Assembly (NCBI GenBank): GCA_903832475.1
Contig: CAILBQ010000596.1
Span: forward strand, 1-5,851
Origin: an uncultured Acidobacteriota bacterium
Lineage (GTDB): Bacteria > Acidobacteriota > Terriglobia > Terriglobales > Acidobacteriaceae
Direction of reading: 5' to 3'
DNA length: 5,851 nt
Shown one piece after another: positions 1 to 5,851 of the stretch (its first letter is position 1; every line of letters begins with the position of its first letter). Under the pieces are notes generated by a model. It worked only from the letters and a program-made list of their open reading frames with translations, did no database searches and had not been told where the DNA came from. A program made the translations under genes and the position numbers.

Positions 1-242
1 AAATCGATGTGGTCCATGGAAGCGGTGACGACGTGGGAGCGGGAGTGGCGATAGGCAGCCATGGCTCCGACGAGGTCGATGAAGTGCATGAGGCGCCCGC
101 CGAGCAGGTTGCCGAGGGTGTTGGCGTCGTTGGGCAGGACCAGCTCGGTCATTTCGGACTGCGATTCGGAAACTGTGCGGGGAAGCAGTTTGCCGGATTC
201 GTTCAGGGTTGGGGCTGCCGGGATGATTTCTGTCTGGGACAT
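1..242 (-). CDS. Acyl-CoA thioesterase (hotdog fold), N-terminal part
   Basis: This is the first 80 codons of a gene that runs off the left edge of the window. Hotdog thioesterases of this class (YciA/BACH type) hydrolyse acyl-CoA to free fatty acid and CoA in the cytosol. The translation contains the family signature at residues 37-56: P37-N-D-A-N41, then L-G-N, then G48-G49, and L-M-x-x-x-D56. The Asn/Gly-rich segment and the Asp at the start of the central 'sausage' helix correspond to the active-site region. It is followed by A-A-Y and the strand H-V-V-T-A-S-M-D-H-I-D. The ATG start (240-242) is preceded on the minus strand by GAGG at 250-253 with a 7-base spacer, a good Shine-Dalgarno. 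The roughly 27 residues before the conserved core are a variable N-terminal tail. The gene diverges from the TPR gene to its right. Family assignment is fairly secure; exact substrate is unknown. Confidence 0.88.
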   Translation of the reverse strand, partial: MSQTEIIPAAPTLNESGKLLPRTVSESQSEMTELVLPNDANTLGNLLGGRLMHFIDLVGAMAAYRHSRSHVVTASMDHID

Positions 243-418
243 GCGACTGCCTCATTCCGGTGCGCGAGCGGGCCGCTGGGAGCGGATAAACTGGGCTCTT
301 AAGCGGATGCGGTTGGGCGCACCATACCCAGTTTCAGCAATTGGGCTGATTTTCGCAAATGGCGCATCTCACTTTTGGAGAAGGGGTTTGAAAAGCAGAT
401 GCTTTGGATTTGGAGAGT

Positions 419-730
419 ATGGACAAGATTGCGGGATTGAAAGAGATTCTGGCCGTGGACCCGGGGAACGCATTTGCGCGTTACGGGCTGGCTTTGGAGT
501 ACGTGAATCTGGGGCAGGTGGAGACCGGGCTGGCGGAGTTTGAGGCGCTGCTTGCGGCGCATCCGGACTATACGGCGGGGTATCAGATGGCGGCGCAGAC
601 GCTGGCAAAGGTGGAGCGAATTCCCGAGGCAATTGCCAAGCTGAAGCTGGGGATTGAGAGTGCGCGGCGGGCGGGGAATGGTAAAGCGCTGAGCGAGATG
701 CAGGGGATGCTGGACGAGCTGGACCGATAG
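419..730 (+). CDS. Small tetratricopeptide-repeat protein
   Basis: A 103-residue, probably cytosolic protein made almost wholly of TPR-type helix pairs. A short N-terminal helix (residues 1-12) ends in D-P-G-N. Residues 17-50 fit one TPR (A-x-x-x-Y-G-L-A-L-E-Y, L-G, A-E-F-E-A-L-L, H-P) and residues 51-85 a second, looser one (A-x-Y-Q-M-A, P-E-A-I-A-K-L). A last helix (89-102) caps the array. TPR arrays bind other proteins; no catalytic motif is visible and no partner can be named. The start is uncertain. ATG 419 is chosen because the TPR register begins shortly after it, but the purine run GGAGAG (412-417) lies only one base upstream. In-frame TTG codons at 404 and 410 are alternatives, and an in-frame stop at 389-391 limits any extension. 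The gene converges on the membrane-protein gene with a 9-base gap. Confidence 0.82.
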   Translation: MDKIAGLKEILAVDPGNAFARYGLALEYVNLGQVETGLAEFEALLAAHPDYTAGYQMAAQTLAKVERIPEAIAKLKLGIESARRAGNGKALSEMQGMLDELDR

Positions 731-739
731 CTGACTACT

Positions 740-1351
740 TCACAACCATCCTCCAAAGATGGCGTTTCGGCGCTCCAGAGCCATTTCGACGGCCATGGGC
801 ATGCCGACGTCGCGGACGACCTGGTAGCCAAGTCGGCCCAATTCTTTGAGGATTTTGTCTGCTTCGACGAGTTCCAGGCCAGACAGGACTTTCACCTTCC
901 TGCCTTCGACGACGAAAAGCAGTCCGCAATTCGCGCCGGACCTTGATGCCGAAAACTCTGCAAATTTGATGGGGCCGACTTTGTCCTTGGGGAATGTCGA
1001 TGTTTCGACGACTTTGCCCCGAGAGAGGTGGATAACTTGCAGGGAGTTCCGTGTGCAGACGATCTTGCTTTCGGCCTGCCGTCGTGCGAAGAGATATCGC
1101 AAGAGGAAGATCGCTCCCACAACTGCAATAAAGAAGAGCTTCCTGTTCGTATCCGATTCGGCAAGATCCATCAATATCACAAAACCGAATGCTGCAAGAA
1201 TCAACGCACGCACTATCAATTTCAGGCGCGCGTGTTTTGTTGGCGCGAACGCCTTTCTATCCTTGGTAACTTCCAACCGAGACTGCGAGGATTCAATGCG
1301 GAAGCCGCCGCTGCTTGTTGTTTCCACGGGTTCGAGCGTCGAGTTGGTCAA
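740..1351 (-). CDS. Two-helix membrane protein with probable PH-like domain
   Basis: A 203-residue protein of unknown function. Residues 1-40 are polar. Two hydrophobic stretches at about 44-62 (L-I-V-R-A-L-I-L-A-A-F) and 72-88 (L-F-F-I-A-V-V-G-A-I-F) should form a membrane hairpin with a short loop. Residues 90-175 alternate short beta strands (S-K-I-V-C-T-R, S-L-Q-V-I-H-L, C-G-L-L-F-V-V-E-G, R-K-V-K-V-L) and end in a helix (E-A-D-K-I-L-K-E-L-G-R-L-G-Y). This is the pattern of bacterial PH-like domains on membrane anchors; the call is from layout, not a diagnostic motif. The start is TTG 1349-1351, supported by AAGGA at 1358-1362 with a 6-base spacer. It lies 40 bases after the stop of the large VWFA gene on the same strand, so co-transcription is likely. 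Its GC content is visibly lower than its neighbour's (line 1141-1200 is 26 of 60 G+C). Confidence 0.75.
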   Translation of the reverse strand: MTNSTLEPVETTSSGGFRIESSQSRLEVTKDRKAFAPTKHARLKLIVRALILAAFGFVILMDLAESDTNRKLFFIAVVGAIFLLRYLFARRQAESKIVCTRNSLQVIHLSRGKVVETSTFPKDKVGPIKFAEFSASRSGANCGLLFVVEGRKVKVLSGLELVEADKILKELGRLGYQVVRDVGMPMAVEMALERRNAIFGGWL

Positions 1352-1391
1352 GTACGTTCCTTGTTTTCGAGAGTTCGCCTTAATCGATCTG

Positions 1392-4300
1392 CTAATTCAA
1401 GGCGGAGGCGGGGAGGGTGACGGAGCCCATGCGGCCGGAGTTGGCGTCGACGACGATGATGCGGATGGAGCCGAGTTTTGAGGCGTTTTCGATGATGCGC
1501 TGGTAGGGGATGCCGGTGGGCATGCCGGATGCGTAGCTGGCCTCCTTGAGCGAAAGGCGAAGGGTTTCGCCGGACACCTGGGCTTTCTGGGTGGCGTCGT
1601 CGCGGACGGCAACGAAGATGTAGAGGTCGTCGGTCCAGCGGCCGGCCGTATTGGTGAGGGCAAGCGTGGGAAAGCCGATGCGCAGCTTGACGGTGGGTTT
1701 GCCGGAAGTGCTTTGGGAAGCTGGAATGGGCTCGGCGGTGAGTTCGATGGCGTTCAAGTCCTGGGGGCTCCAGATGGCCTGCTGGAAGCGCTGCCGGGTG
1801 CTGGCGGCTCCTTCGTTGTAGAGATAGCCGGTGCGATAGCTGAGTTTGACGTCTTTGCGGGTGGGAATTTTGAGCATCAGGGTGTGGTACTTGTTGTCGG
1901 CGGCCGTATCGGGGTCGAAGCCTAGCTGGTAGGTAGCGCCGGCGTGTTGCTCGATGACATCGAGGGTCTTTTCGAGGTCGGAGCCGCGGTTGACGGCCTG
2001 GCCGCCGGTCGATTCGGCGAGCTGGCGAACGGGGCCCTGGACGGCACGGGTATTCTGCTGCATCACGGAGAGGTCGCGTCCGGCGCCCATGGCGGATCCG
2101 TGAGGGCCGCCGGCGCCCCCGGGCGCGGAGTTGGCCGCCGAGACGGCGCTGAGCTGGACATTGGGGTTGGCAAGCGAAGCATCGACGGCGGCTCCTCCGT
2201 TCTGGGTGGAGGGAGAGGCGTCGACGGCGTACAGGGAGATGCGGGCCTCATTGAGGACTTCGCGGGTGTGAGCCAGGCCGGAGGTTGGGAGGCGATCGCC
2301 TTTTTCCATGTTGACGGCGCGATCTTCCCAGTCGACCAGGGCGCTGTCACCGGAGATCCACACCAGACTCTTGTGGCCGGGCACGGAAGCGAAATGGCGC
2401 GCCAGCGCGATGATGCTTTCGAGAGCGCCTCGGAGCGGGTTGTCTCCCTGTAGGAGAAGCTGCGGATCGGAAGGCTGGATGTAATCCGGCGTGGTGTTGG
2501 TACCACCGTTGACGTAGGCGAGATCGTCGGGATTGCGAACGGTGTCGAACTGCTGACGGTTGCGTACTTCCAGTTGCTCGGCCTGGGAGACGGCGCTGGC
2601 GGCGGGGGTCCAGGCGGCCAGCTTGGCGGCAACGAGAGCATGATCCTGGGTGACTTCTTCGATCACATGGAAGCCGTGCTCACCGATGGAATAGAGGGCG
2701 ATGCGGGTAGCTGGCCGGCTGGCTCTGAGAAAGCGCAGAACTTCGCCGCGCGCGCGGTTGAGGTCCTGAAAAGGCAAATGGCTTTCGTCCAGGAGCAGGA
2801 TGAGCAGGTCAGGAGCGTTTTCGGCGGTGACAGCAGGCTGGGCGTTGGTGAAGGGATCCGTTGACGGCGGAGGAGCGGCGCCGGCGACAGCCGTGTTGGG
2901 GTGCTGGAACTGCCTGACCTGCTGCTTGCGGCCGTTGTCGTAGATCTCGATTTCTTCCGGTTTGAGGTCGGTGATGGGCTTGCCGTGCTTGTCTGTGGCA
3001 ACCAGGCTGACGTCGACAAGGCGGGTGGTGACGTTGAGGGTGAAGGCGCCTTTGTCCGTGGACGCTGAGGTTGGATTGGGATCGGCAGTGATCCCTGGAA
3101 GATTCTCGACCGGATGGATGGCCACCTCCTTTTCCTCTTCCGCGACAGGGGTGGGCGGCGGAGGCGGTGGCGCTATTTCGGCGGTCGAGGATGCAGGAGC
3201 GGAAGCAGGGCTAGCCGAGGCGGGCGAAGACTCGGGGCCGGCGGGACTGGCTGCGGAGTTAGTTACCGGCTGATCGGGTTGGGCTTCGCTTCCGTGTGCT
3301 GAGTCGGGACCAAGTTCGGTGATCAGGGTCGATTCGGAGCCGAAGCGGTGGTAACCGGTGAACTGCACATCGTTCAGGTAACGCCTGAGCACCGTCTGGA
3401 TGGCCGCGCTGGGGGTGGGCTGGAAGACTTGCTGAGCGGTAGAGAGTGCTACGCTGCGAATCGGGCAGTAGTAGGTGCTTTCGCCTATGGTGACGGGACC
3501 ATATTCGACCATCATGGCGGCACGCTGAATGGGATCTTCGGGCTGCAAATCGGCCTCGATCGTGATGCGCAGGATGACGCCGGTCTCGGGGTTGATGCTG
3601 AGGTGACCATGGTAGGCGGAAATGGCGCTGATAGGGGTGGTTGGCGCCGTTTGAACGATTCCGGCGCTAGCGTTTTCCCGCGTACCCCGGGAGCCGATTG
3701 ACGCGTAGTGGCCGTTGATGACTTCGCTGGAGGTGACACAACAGTAGCGGACGTTGTAGTGAGAGACGGAGCGATCGACGGAGAACTGGTAGACGGCGAC
3801 GGGCTTGCCGTTGTCCATTTCCCAGCGCGCCCAGCTCAGTTTGCCTTTGGCCGCATCGATCAGCACGATGCCGAGTACGGGGCCGAATTCACCCCAGGAA
3901 GACATGCCGTTGCGCGGCGCCCTTTCATCGGCGGCGCTTTTGGGCTTGGCATTCTTTTTTGCGGAGTCAGAAGCTTTGAGGAGGAGATTGGGATCGTCGC
4001 TTTCCTGGCCGTCGTGGTAGGCGATGGGGGTGTGAAAGGTTCCGGCGAGGTATAGGCCGTCGACGACGGCGGGACCTTCGGTCTGGCCGGGGCGGGGCGA
4101 GTCGTTGTAGTGTTCGCTGACGCGGGTAGCCATGAAGTCAGGGAGTTTGGGCAGCGTCCGAGCAACGTAATTGACGGTCTGGCCGAGCATGGCTTTTTGC
4201 GCGGCGACGGTTGGTGCGGGTTTGTCCGGGATTTCGGAAGGCGGCGGATCGAGGAAGGCGGAGTCGTCGTACAGAGCGCGCAGAGCGCGGGTGCTGTGCG

Positions 4301-4535
4301 GGCCGGGGCTTTGGGCCAGGAGCGACTGGAGAGTTGCAGAATCAAGGCGCGCGGTGAGCTTGGCTTCTCCAAGCTGTTGCGCGAGGGCGTCATCGCCGCG
4401 GTGGGCGGTTTGTGCCGCGGCCACGGCCTGCTGCAACTGTTCGATCGACATTTTTCTGGCGGCGAACGCCGGAATCGCAGATGCCGCCAGGATGAGCGTT
4501 AGAAGCAGCCTGGCAGCGCGCAAATTGCTTCGCAT
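1392..4535 (-). CDS. Exported VWFA-related Acidobacterial-domain protein
   Basis: A protein of about 1047 residues, function unknown. A signal peptide opens it: basic n-region with R2, R6 and R9, hydrophobic core L10-L15, and a likely cut after A-F-A25. Residues 26-410 form a beta-rich N-terminal module with three cysteines (C265, C266, C357) that could pair outside the cytoplasm. Residues 415-475 are a Ser/Ala/Pro-rich linker with a six-proline run. Residues 497-545 match the lead-in of the Acidobacterial VWFA family (V-D-V-S-L-V-A-T-D, L-K-P-E-E-I-E-I-Y-D-N-G, V-R-Q-F). The VWA fold follows from 575; its metal site reads D-E-S-H-L (583-587) instead of DxSxS. A Gly-rich loop is at 803-819, Q-L-A-E-S-T-G-G at 838-845, and a C-terminal beta domain at 928-1047. 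Start ATG 4533-4535 is chosen for the signal peptide; in-frame ATGs at 4550, 4565 and 4589 are possible. No start has a clear ribosome site. Confidence 0.87.
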   Translation of the reverse strand: MRSNLRAARLLLTLILAASAIPAFAARKMSIEQLQQAVAAAQTAHRGDDALAQQLGEAKLTARLDSATLQSLLAQSPGPHSTRALRALYDDSAFLDPPPSEIPDKPAPTVAAQKAMLGQTVNYVARTLPKLPDFMATRVSEHYNDSPRPGQTEGPAVVDGLYLAGTFHTPIAYHDGQESDDPNLLLKASDSAKKNAKPKSAADERAPRNGMSSWGEFGPVLGIVLIDAAKGKLSWARWEMDNGKPVAVYQFSVDRSVSHYNVRYCCVTSSEVINGHYASIGSRGTRENASAGIVQTAPTTPISAISAYHGHLSINPETGVILRITIEADLQPEDPIQRAAMMVEYGPVTIGESTYYCPIRSVALSTAQQVFQPTPSAAIQTVLRRYLNDVQFTGYHRFGSESTLITELGPDSAHGSEAQPDQPVTNSAASPAGPESSPASASPASAPASSTAEIAPPPPPPTPVAEEEKEVAIHPVENLPGITADPNPTSASTDKGAFTLNVTTRLVDVSLVATDKHGKPITDLKPEEIEIYDNGRKQQVRQFQHPNTAVAGAAPPPSTDPFTNAQPAVTAENAPDLLILLLDESHLPFQDLNRARGEVLRFLRASRPATRIALYSIGEHGFHVIEEVTQDHALVAAKLAAWTPAASAVSQAEQLEVRNRQQFDTVRNPDDLAYVNGGTNTTPDYIQPSDPQLLLQGDNPLRGALESIIALARHFASVPGHKSLVWISGDSALVDWEDRAVNMEKGDRLPTSGLAHTREVLNEARISLYAVDASPSTQNGGAAVDASLANPNVQLSAVSAANSAPGGAGGPHGSAMGAGRDLSVMQQNTRAVQGPVRQLAESTGGQAVNRGSDLEKTLDVIEQHAGATYQLGFDPDTAADNKYHTLMLKIPTRKDVKLSYRTGYLYNEGAASTRQRFQQAIWSPQDLNAIELTAEPIPASQSTSGKPTVKLRIGFPTLALTNTAGRWTDDLYIFVAVRDDATQKAQVSGETLRLSLKEASYASGMPTGIPYQRIIENASKLGSIRIIVVDANSGRMGSVTLPASALN

Positions 4536-4599
4536 CGAGCTGGCACACATCAAGAGATCACCCATTTTCCCGCATGAGGAACTGTACATGGAAGATTCG

Positions 4600-4608
4600 A
4601 GAGTAGAC
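4600..4608 (-). promoter_or_regulatory. GTCTACTCT motif, left copy, facing the VWFA gene
   Basis: Read on the minus strand this is GTCTACTCT, followed one base later by GAATCTTCC. An identical 9-base word occurs on the plus strand at 4693-4701, before the ATPase gene. Each copy points toward the gene it precedes, so they could be matching promoter -10 elements or operator half-sites. If it is a -10 element, transcription would start near 4593, which would place the upstream TTG (4610) outside the message. I see no convincing -35 partner. Function is inferred. Confidence 0.3.
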
Positions 4609-4692
4609 AAACGGTTGCGTAAGGGTCCGACTCAGAAACTTTCACCCCACGGCAACAGGTTCGAGGGGCAAAGCTGAATCCTGAAGGCGGTC

Positions 4693-4701
4693 GTCTACTC
4701 T
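4693..4701 (+). promoter_or_regulatory. GTCTACTCT motif, right copy, facing the ATPase gene
   Basis: Same 9-base word as the inverted copy at 4600-4608, 84 bases away, here followed six bases later by GAATCTCC. It lies 24 bases before the ATPase ATG. As a -10 element it would give a short leader that still contains the GGAGGG ribosome site. The GTCTA core resembles -10 sequences used by some extracytoplasmic-function sigma factors, but no matching -35 is evident, so this reading is tentative. Confidence 0.3.
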
Positions 4702-4715
4702 AAGAAGAATCTCCT

Positions 4716-4721
4716 GGAGGG
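4716..4721 (+). promoter_or_regulatory. Ribosome binding site of the ATPase gene
   Basis: GGAGGG, four bases before ATG 4726-4728. It is the strongest Shine-Dalgarno in the window and fixes the ATPase start. Confidence 0.75.
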
Positions 4722-4725
4722 CCTC

Positions 4726-5712
4726 ATGCCTCAGACTTCCCTGCTGCCCGGTACGTTGGGTGAACTTCGATCGAGCAAGTTGTATTCCGAGGCGCGGCTG
4801 GCCAAGCGCACCGTAAAAGACGAGATGCGCGAGAACCTGATTGCGAGATTGCGGGAAAAGAAACCGTTGTTCGCGGGAATCGTGGGCTACGACGACACCG
4901 TGGTGCCGCAGGTGGCGAATGCCATTCTTTCGCGGCAGAACTTCATTCTGCTGGGGTTGCGGGGGCAGGCCAAGAGCCGCATCCTGCGCGCGCTGTCGGG
5001 GTTGCTGGATGCGCATGCGCCGTTTGTGGCGGGATGCGAGATTCGGGACAATCCGTATGCTCCGCTGTGCCGGCGCTGCCGCACGTTGATTGCCGACCAG
5101 GAAGAAGCGACGCCGATAGCCTGGATGACGCCGGATGACCGCTATGTGGAAAAGCTGGCGACGCCGGATGTGACCGTGGCCGATTTGATTGGCGATCTGG
5201 ACCCGATCAAGGCGGCGCGGGGCGGCCACGACCTGGCCAGCGAGTTGACCATGCATTATGGCCTGCTTCCGCGCGCCAACCGCGGGATCTTTGCAGTCAA
5301 TGAGTTGCCTGATTTGGCGGGGAAGATTCAGGTAGCTCTGTTCAACATCCTGCAAGAGGGCGACGTGCAGATCAAAGGCTATCCGGTGAGGTTGGCCCTC
5401 GATGTGGCACTGGTGTTCAGCGCGAATCCGGAAGACTACACAGCGAGAGGCAAGATTGTGACGCCGCTCAAGGATCGGATTGGGTCGGAGATTCGCACGC
5501 ATTATGCTTCGACTGTCGATGAAGGCATTGCTATTACCAAGCAGGAAGCATGGACGGCGCGCAATCTTGGCACGCTGGAGATTCCGACGTTTTTGCGCGA
5601 GACAGTGGAGCAGGTGGCCTTTCTGGCGCGTGATGACAAACGCGTGGACAAGCGGTCGGGCGTCAGCCAGGTCGCGCCGGTGCGCAAGGTGGTCAGCGCG
5701 GTCACCCCGTGA
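4726..5712 (+). CDS. MoxR/Mg-chelatase-I-like AAA+ ATPase, altered C-terminus
   Basis: A 328-residue cytosolic AAA+ ATPase. Proteins of this class use ATP to remodel partner proteins, often with a VWA protein. Walker A is G77-L-R-G-Q-A-K83-S84. Walker B is G-I-F-A-V-N192-E193, keeping the catalytic Glu, with Asn in place of Asp as I recall for this subgroup. Sensor 1 is S-A-N234-P-E-D, and K-D-R251-I supplies the likely arginine finger. Between Walker A and B lies an insert with C104, C115 and C118 (C-x10-C-x2-C) and the family block E-K-L-A-T-P-D-V followed by D-L-I-G-D-L-D-P-I-K. The family match runs to R-S-G-V-S-Q (310-315). The last 13 codons (V-A-P-V-R-K and on) do not look like the family, which normally continues into a helical lid domain. 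The protein therefore seems truncated or fused at about position 5670. The start is set by GGAGGG four bases upstream. It diverges from the VWFA gene. Confidence 0.85.
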   Translation: MPQTSLLPGTLGELRSSKLYSEARLAKRTVKDEMRENLIARLREKKPLFAGIVGYDDTVVPQVANAILSRQNFILLGLRGQAKSRILRALSGLLDAHAPFVAGCEIRDNPYAPLCRRCRTLIADQEEATPIAWMTPDDRYVEKLATPDVTVADLIGDLDPIKAARGGHDLASELTMHYGLLPRANRGIFAVNELPDLAGKIQVALFNILQEGDVQIKGYPVRLALDVALVFSANPEDYTARGKIVTPLKDRIGSEIRTHYASTVDEGIAITKQEAWTARNLGTLEIPTFLRETVEQVAFLARDDKRVDKRSGVSQVAPVRKVVSAVTP

Positions 5713-5851
5713 CGGCGATCATCGCCGCCGGGCTGTCCGGGTTGGCCGTGATCCTGTCGGCGTTCATCCTGCGGAAATCCCAGCAGATCCACGTGCTCGT
5801 CAACTCGCGGCTCGACGCGACGATCGCGGAGATAGCCGACCTGAAGAAGCA
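5709..5851 (+). CDS. Small membrane-anchor/coiled-coil protein, phage-like, N-terminal part
   Basis: An open frame that runs off the right edge, 47 codons visible. It starts at GTG 5709-5711, overlapping the preceding TGA as GTGA, a typical translational-coupling arrangement; no good separate ribosome site is seen. Residues 2-21 form one hydrophobic segment (A-I-I-A-A-G-L-S-G-L-A-V-I-L-S-A-F-I-L). A basic turn and a charged helix follow (I-H-V-L-V-N-S-R-L-D, then I-A-E-I-A-D-L-K-K) with heptad-like spacing. A single membrane segment followed by an H-x-L-V-N-S-R-L helix is what I recall from small proteins near lysis genes in phages; this is recollection, not a search result. Codon use differs from the ATPase: isoleucine is ATC six times, ATA once and ATT never, while the ATPase uses ATT in 13 of 20. 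Confidence 0.5.
   Translation, partial: MTAIIAAGLSGLAVILSAFILRKSQQIHVLVNSRLDATIAEIADLKK

Noticed and set aside
61..543. A 160-codon open frame on the plus strand
   Set aside because: It crosses the thioesterase start, the intergenic region and half of the TPR gene in another frame; both real genes have recognisable family sequence.
725..745. Possible bidirectional terminator between the convergent TPR and membrane-protein genes
   Set aside because: The gap is only nine bases and I see no stable GC-rich stem followed by a T-run on either strand.
846..1481. A 211-codon open frame on the plus strand
   Set aside because: It overlaps the minus-strand membrane-protein gene and the end of the VWFA gene; its translation is low in domain-like features.
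1944..2453. Several long open frames antisense or out of frame with the VWFA gene, including 1944-2453, 2063-2641 and 3348-3701
   Set aside because: They are Gly/Ala/Val- or Pro/Ser-rich shadows typical of GC-rich coding DNA, with no independent ribosome sites or domains.
4539..4610. Longer N-terminus of the VWFA protein, up to TTG 4610
   Set aside because: The extension puts polar residues before an otherwise normal signal peptide, lacks a ribosome site, and the TTG start would lie over the possible promoter motif.
4642..5502. A 286-codon open frame on the minus strand
   Set aside because: It lies fully antisense to the AAA+ ATPase, which has clear motifs and a strong ribosome site. The antisense translation shows no recognisable domain and is a by-product of third-position bias.
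5662..5697. Short direct repeat GTCAGC at 5662-5667 and 5692-5697 flanking the proposed breakpoint
   Set aside because: Six bases in GC-rich sequence is expected by chance and is too short to call a target-site duplication.

Overview
The window most resembles a chromosomal segment from a member of the Acidobacteriota (Terriglobia-like). The main reason is a very large secreted protein with the 'VWFA-related Acidobacterial domain' architecture. The GC-rich, strongly third-position-biased coding and the mix of neighbours fit this. The assignment is from recognition of families only; no search was run.

Layout. (1) Positions 1-242, minus strand: the N-terminal 80 codons of a hotdog-fold acyl-CoA thioesterase, cut by the window edge. 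(2) 243-418: a short divergent intergenic region. (3) 419-730, plus strand: a 103-residue tetratricopeptide-repeat protein. (4) 740-1351, minus strand: a 203-residue protein with two membrane segments and a probable PH-like domain, meeting the TPR gene tail to tail. (5) 1392-4535, minus strand: a roughly 1047-residue exported VWFA-type protein, 40 bases upstream of the membrane-protein gene and probably transcribed with it. (6) 4536-4725: a divergent promoter region carrying a 9-base inverted motif, one copy facing each gene. (7) 4726-5712, plus strand: a MoxR/magnesium-chelatase-I-like AAA+ ATPase whose core is intact but whose C-terminal end is unlike its family. (8) 5709-5851, plus strand: the start of a small membrane-anchor plus coiled-coil protein that looks phage-like, overlapping the ATPase stop by four bases.

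How the genes relate. The exported VWFA protein and the small membrane protein may form a two-gene operon. The AAA+ ATPase is cytosolic, so the exported VWFA protein is unlikely to be its direct partner although they are neighbours. Members of this ATPase class often act with a cytosolic VWA protein, and no such gene is visible here. From about position 5670 the ATPase stops resembling its family, and codon choice shifts to a more GC-rich pattern. That is the most notable anomaly in the window: it is either a real mobile-element insertion that truncated the ATPase, or a chimeric join in the assembly.

I see no RNA genes, CRISPR array, insertion sequence or convincing rho-independent terminator. 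Nothing in the window clearly amounts to a new biological system.
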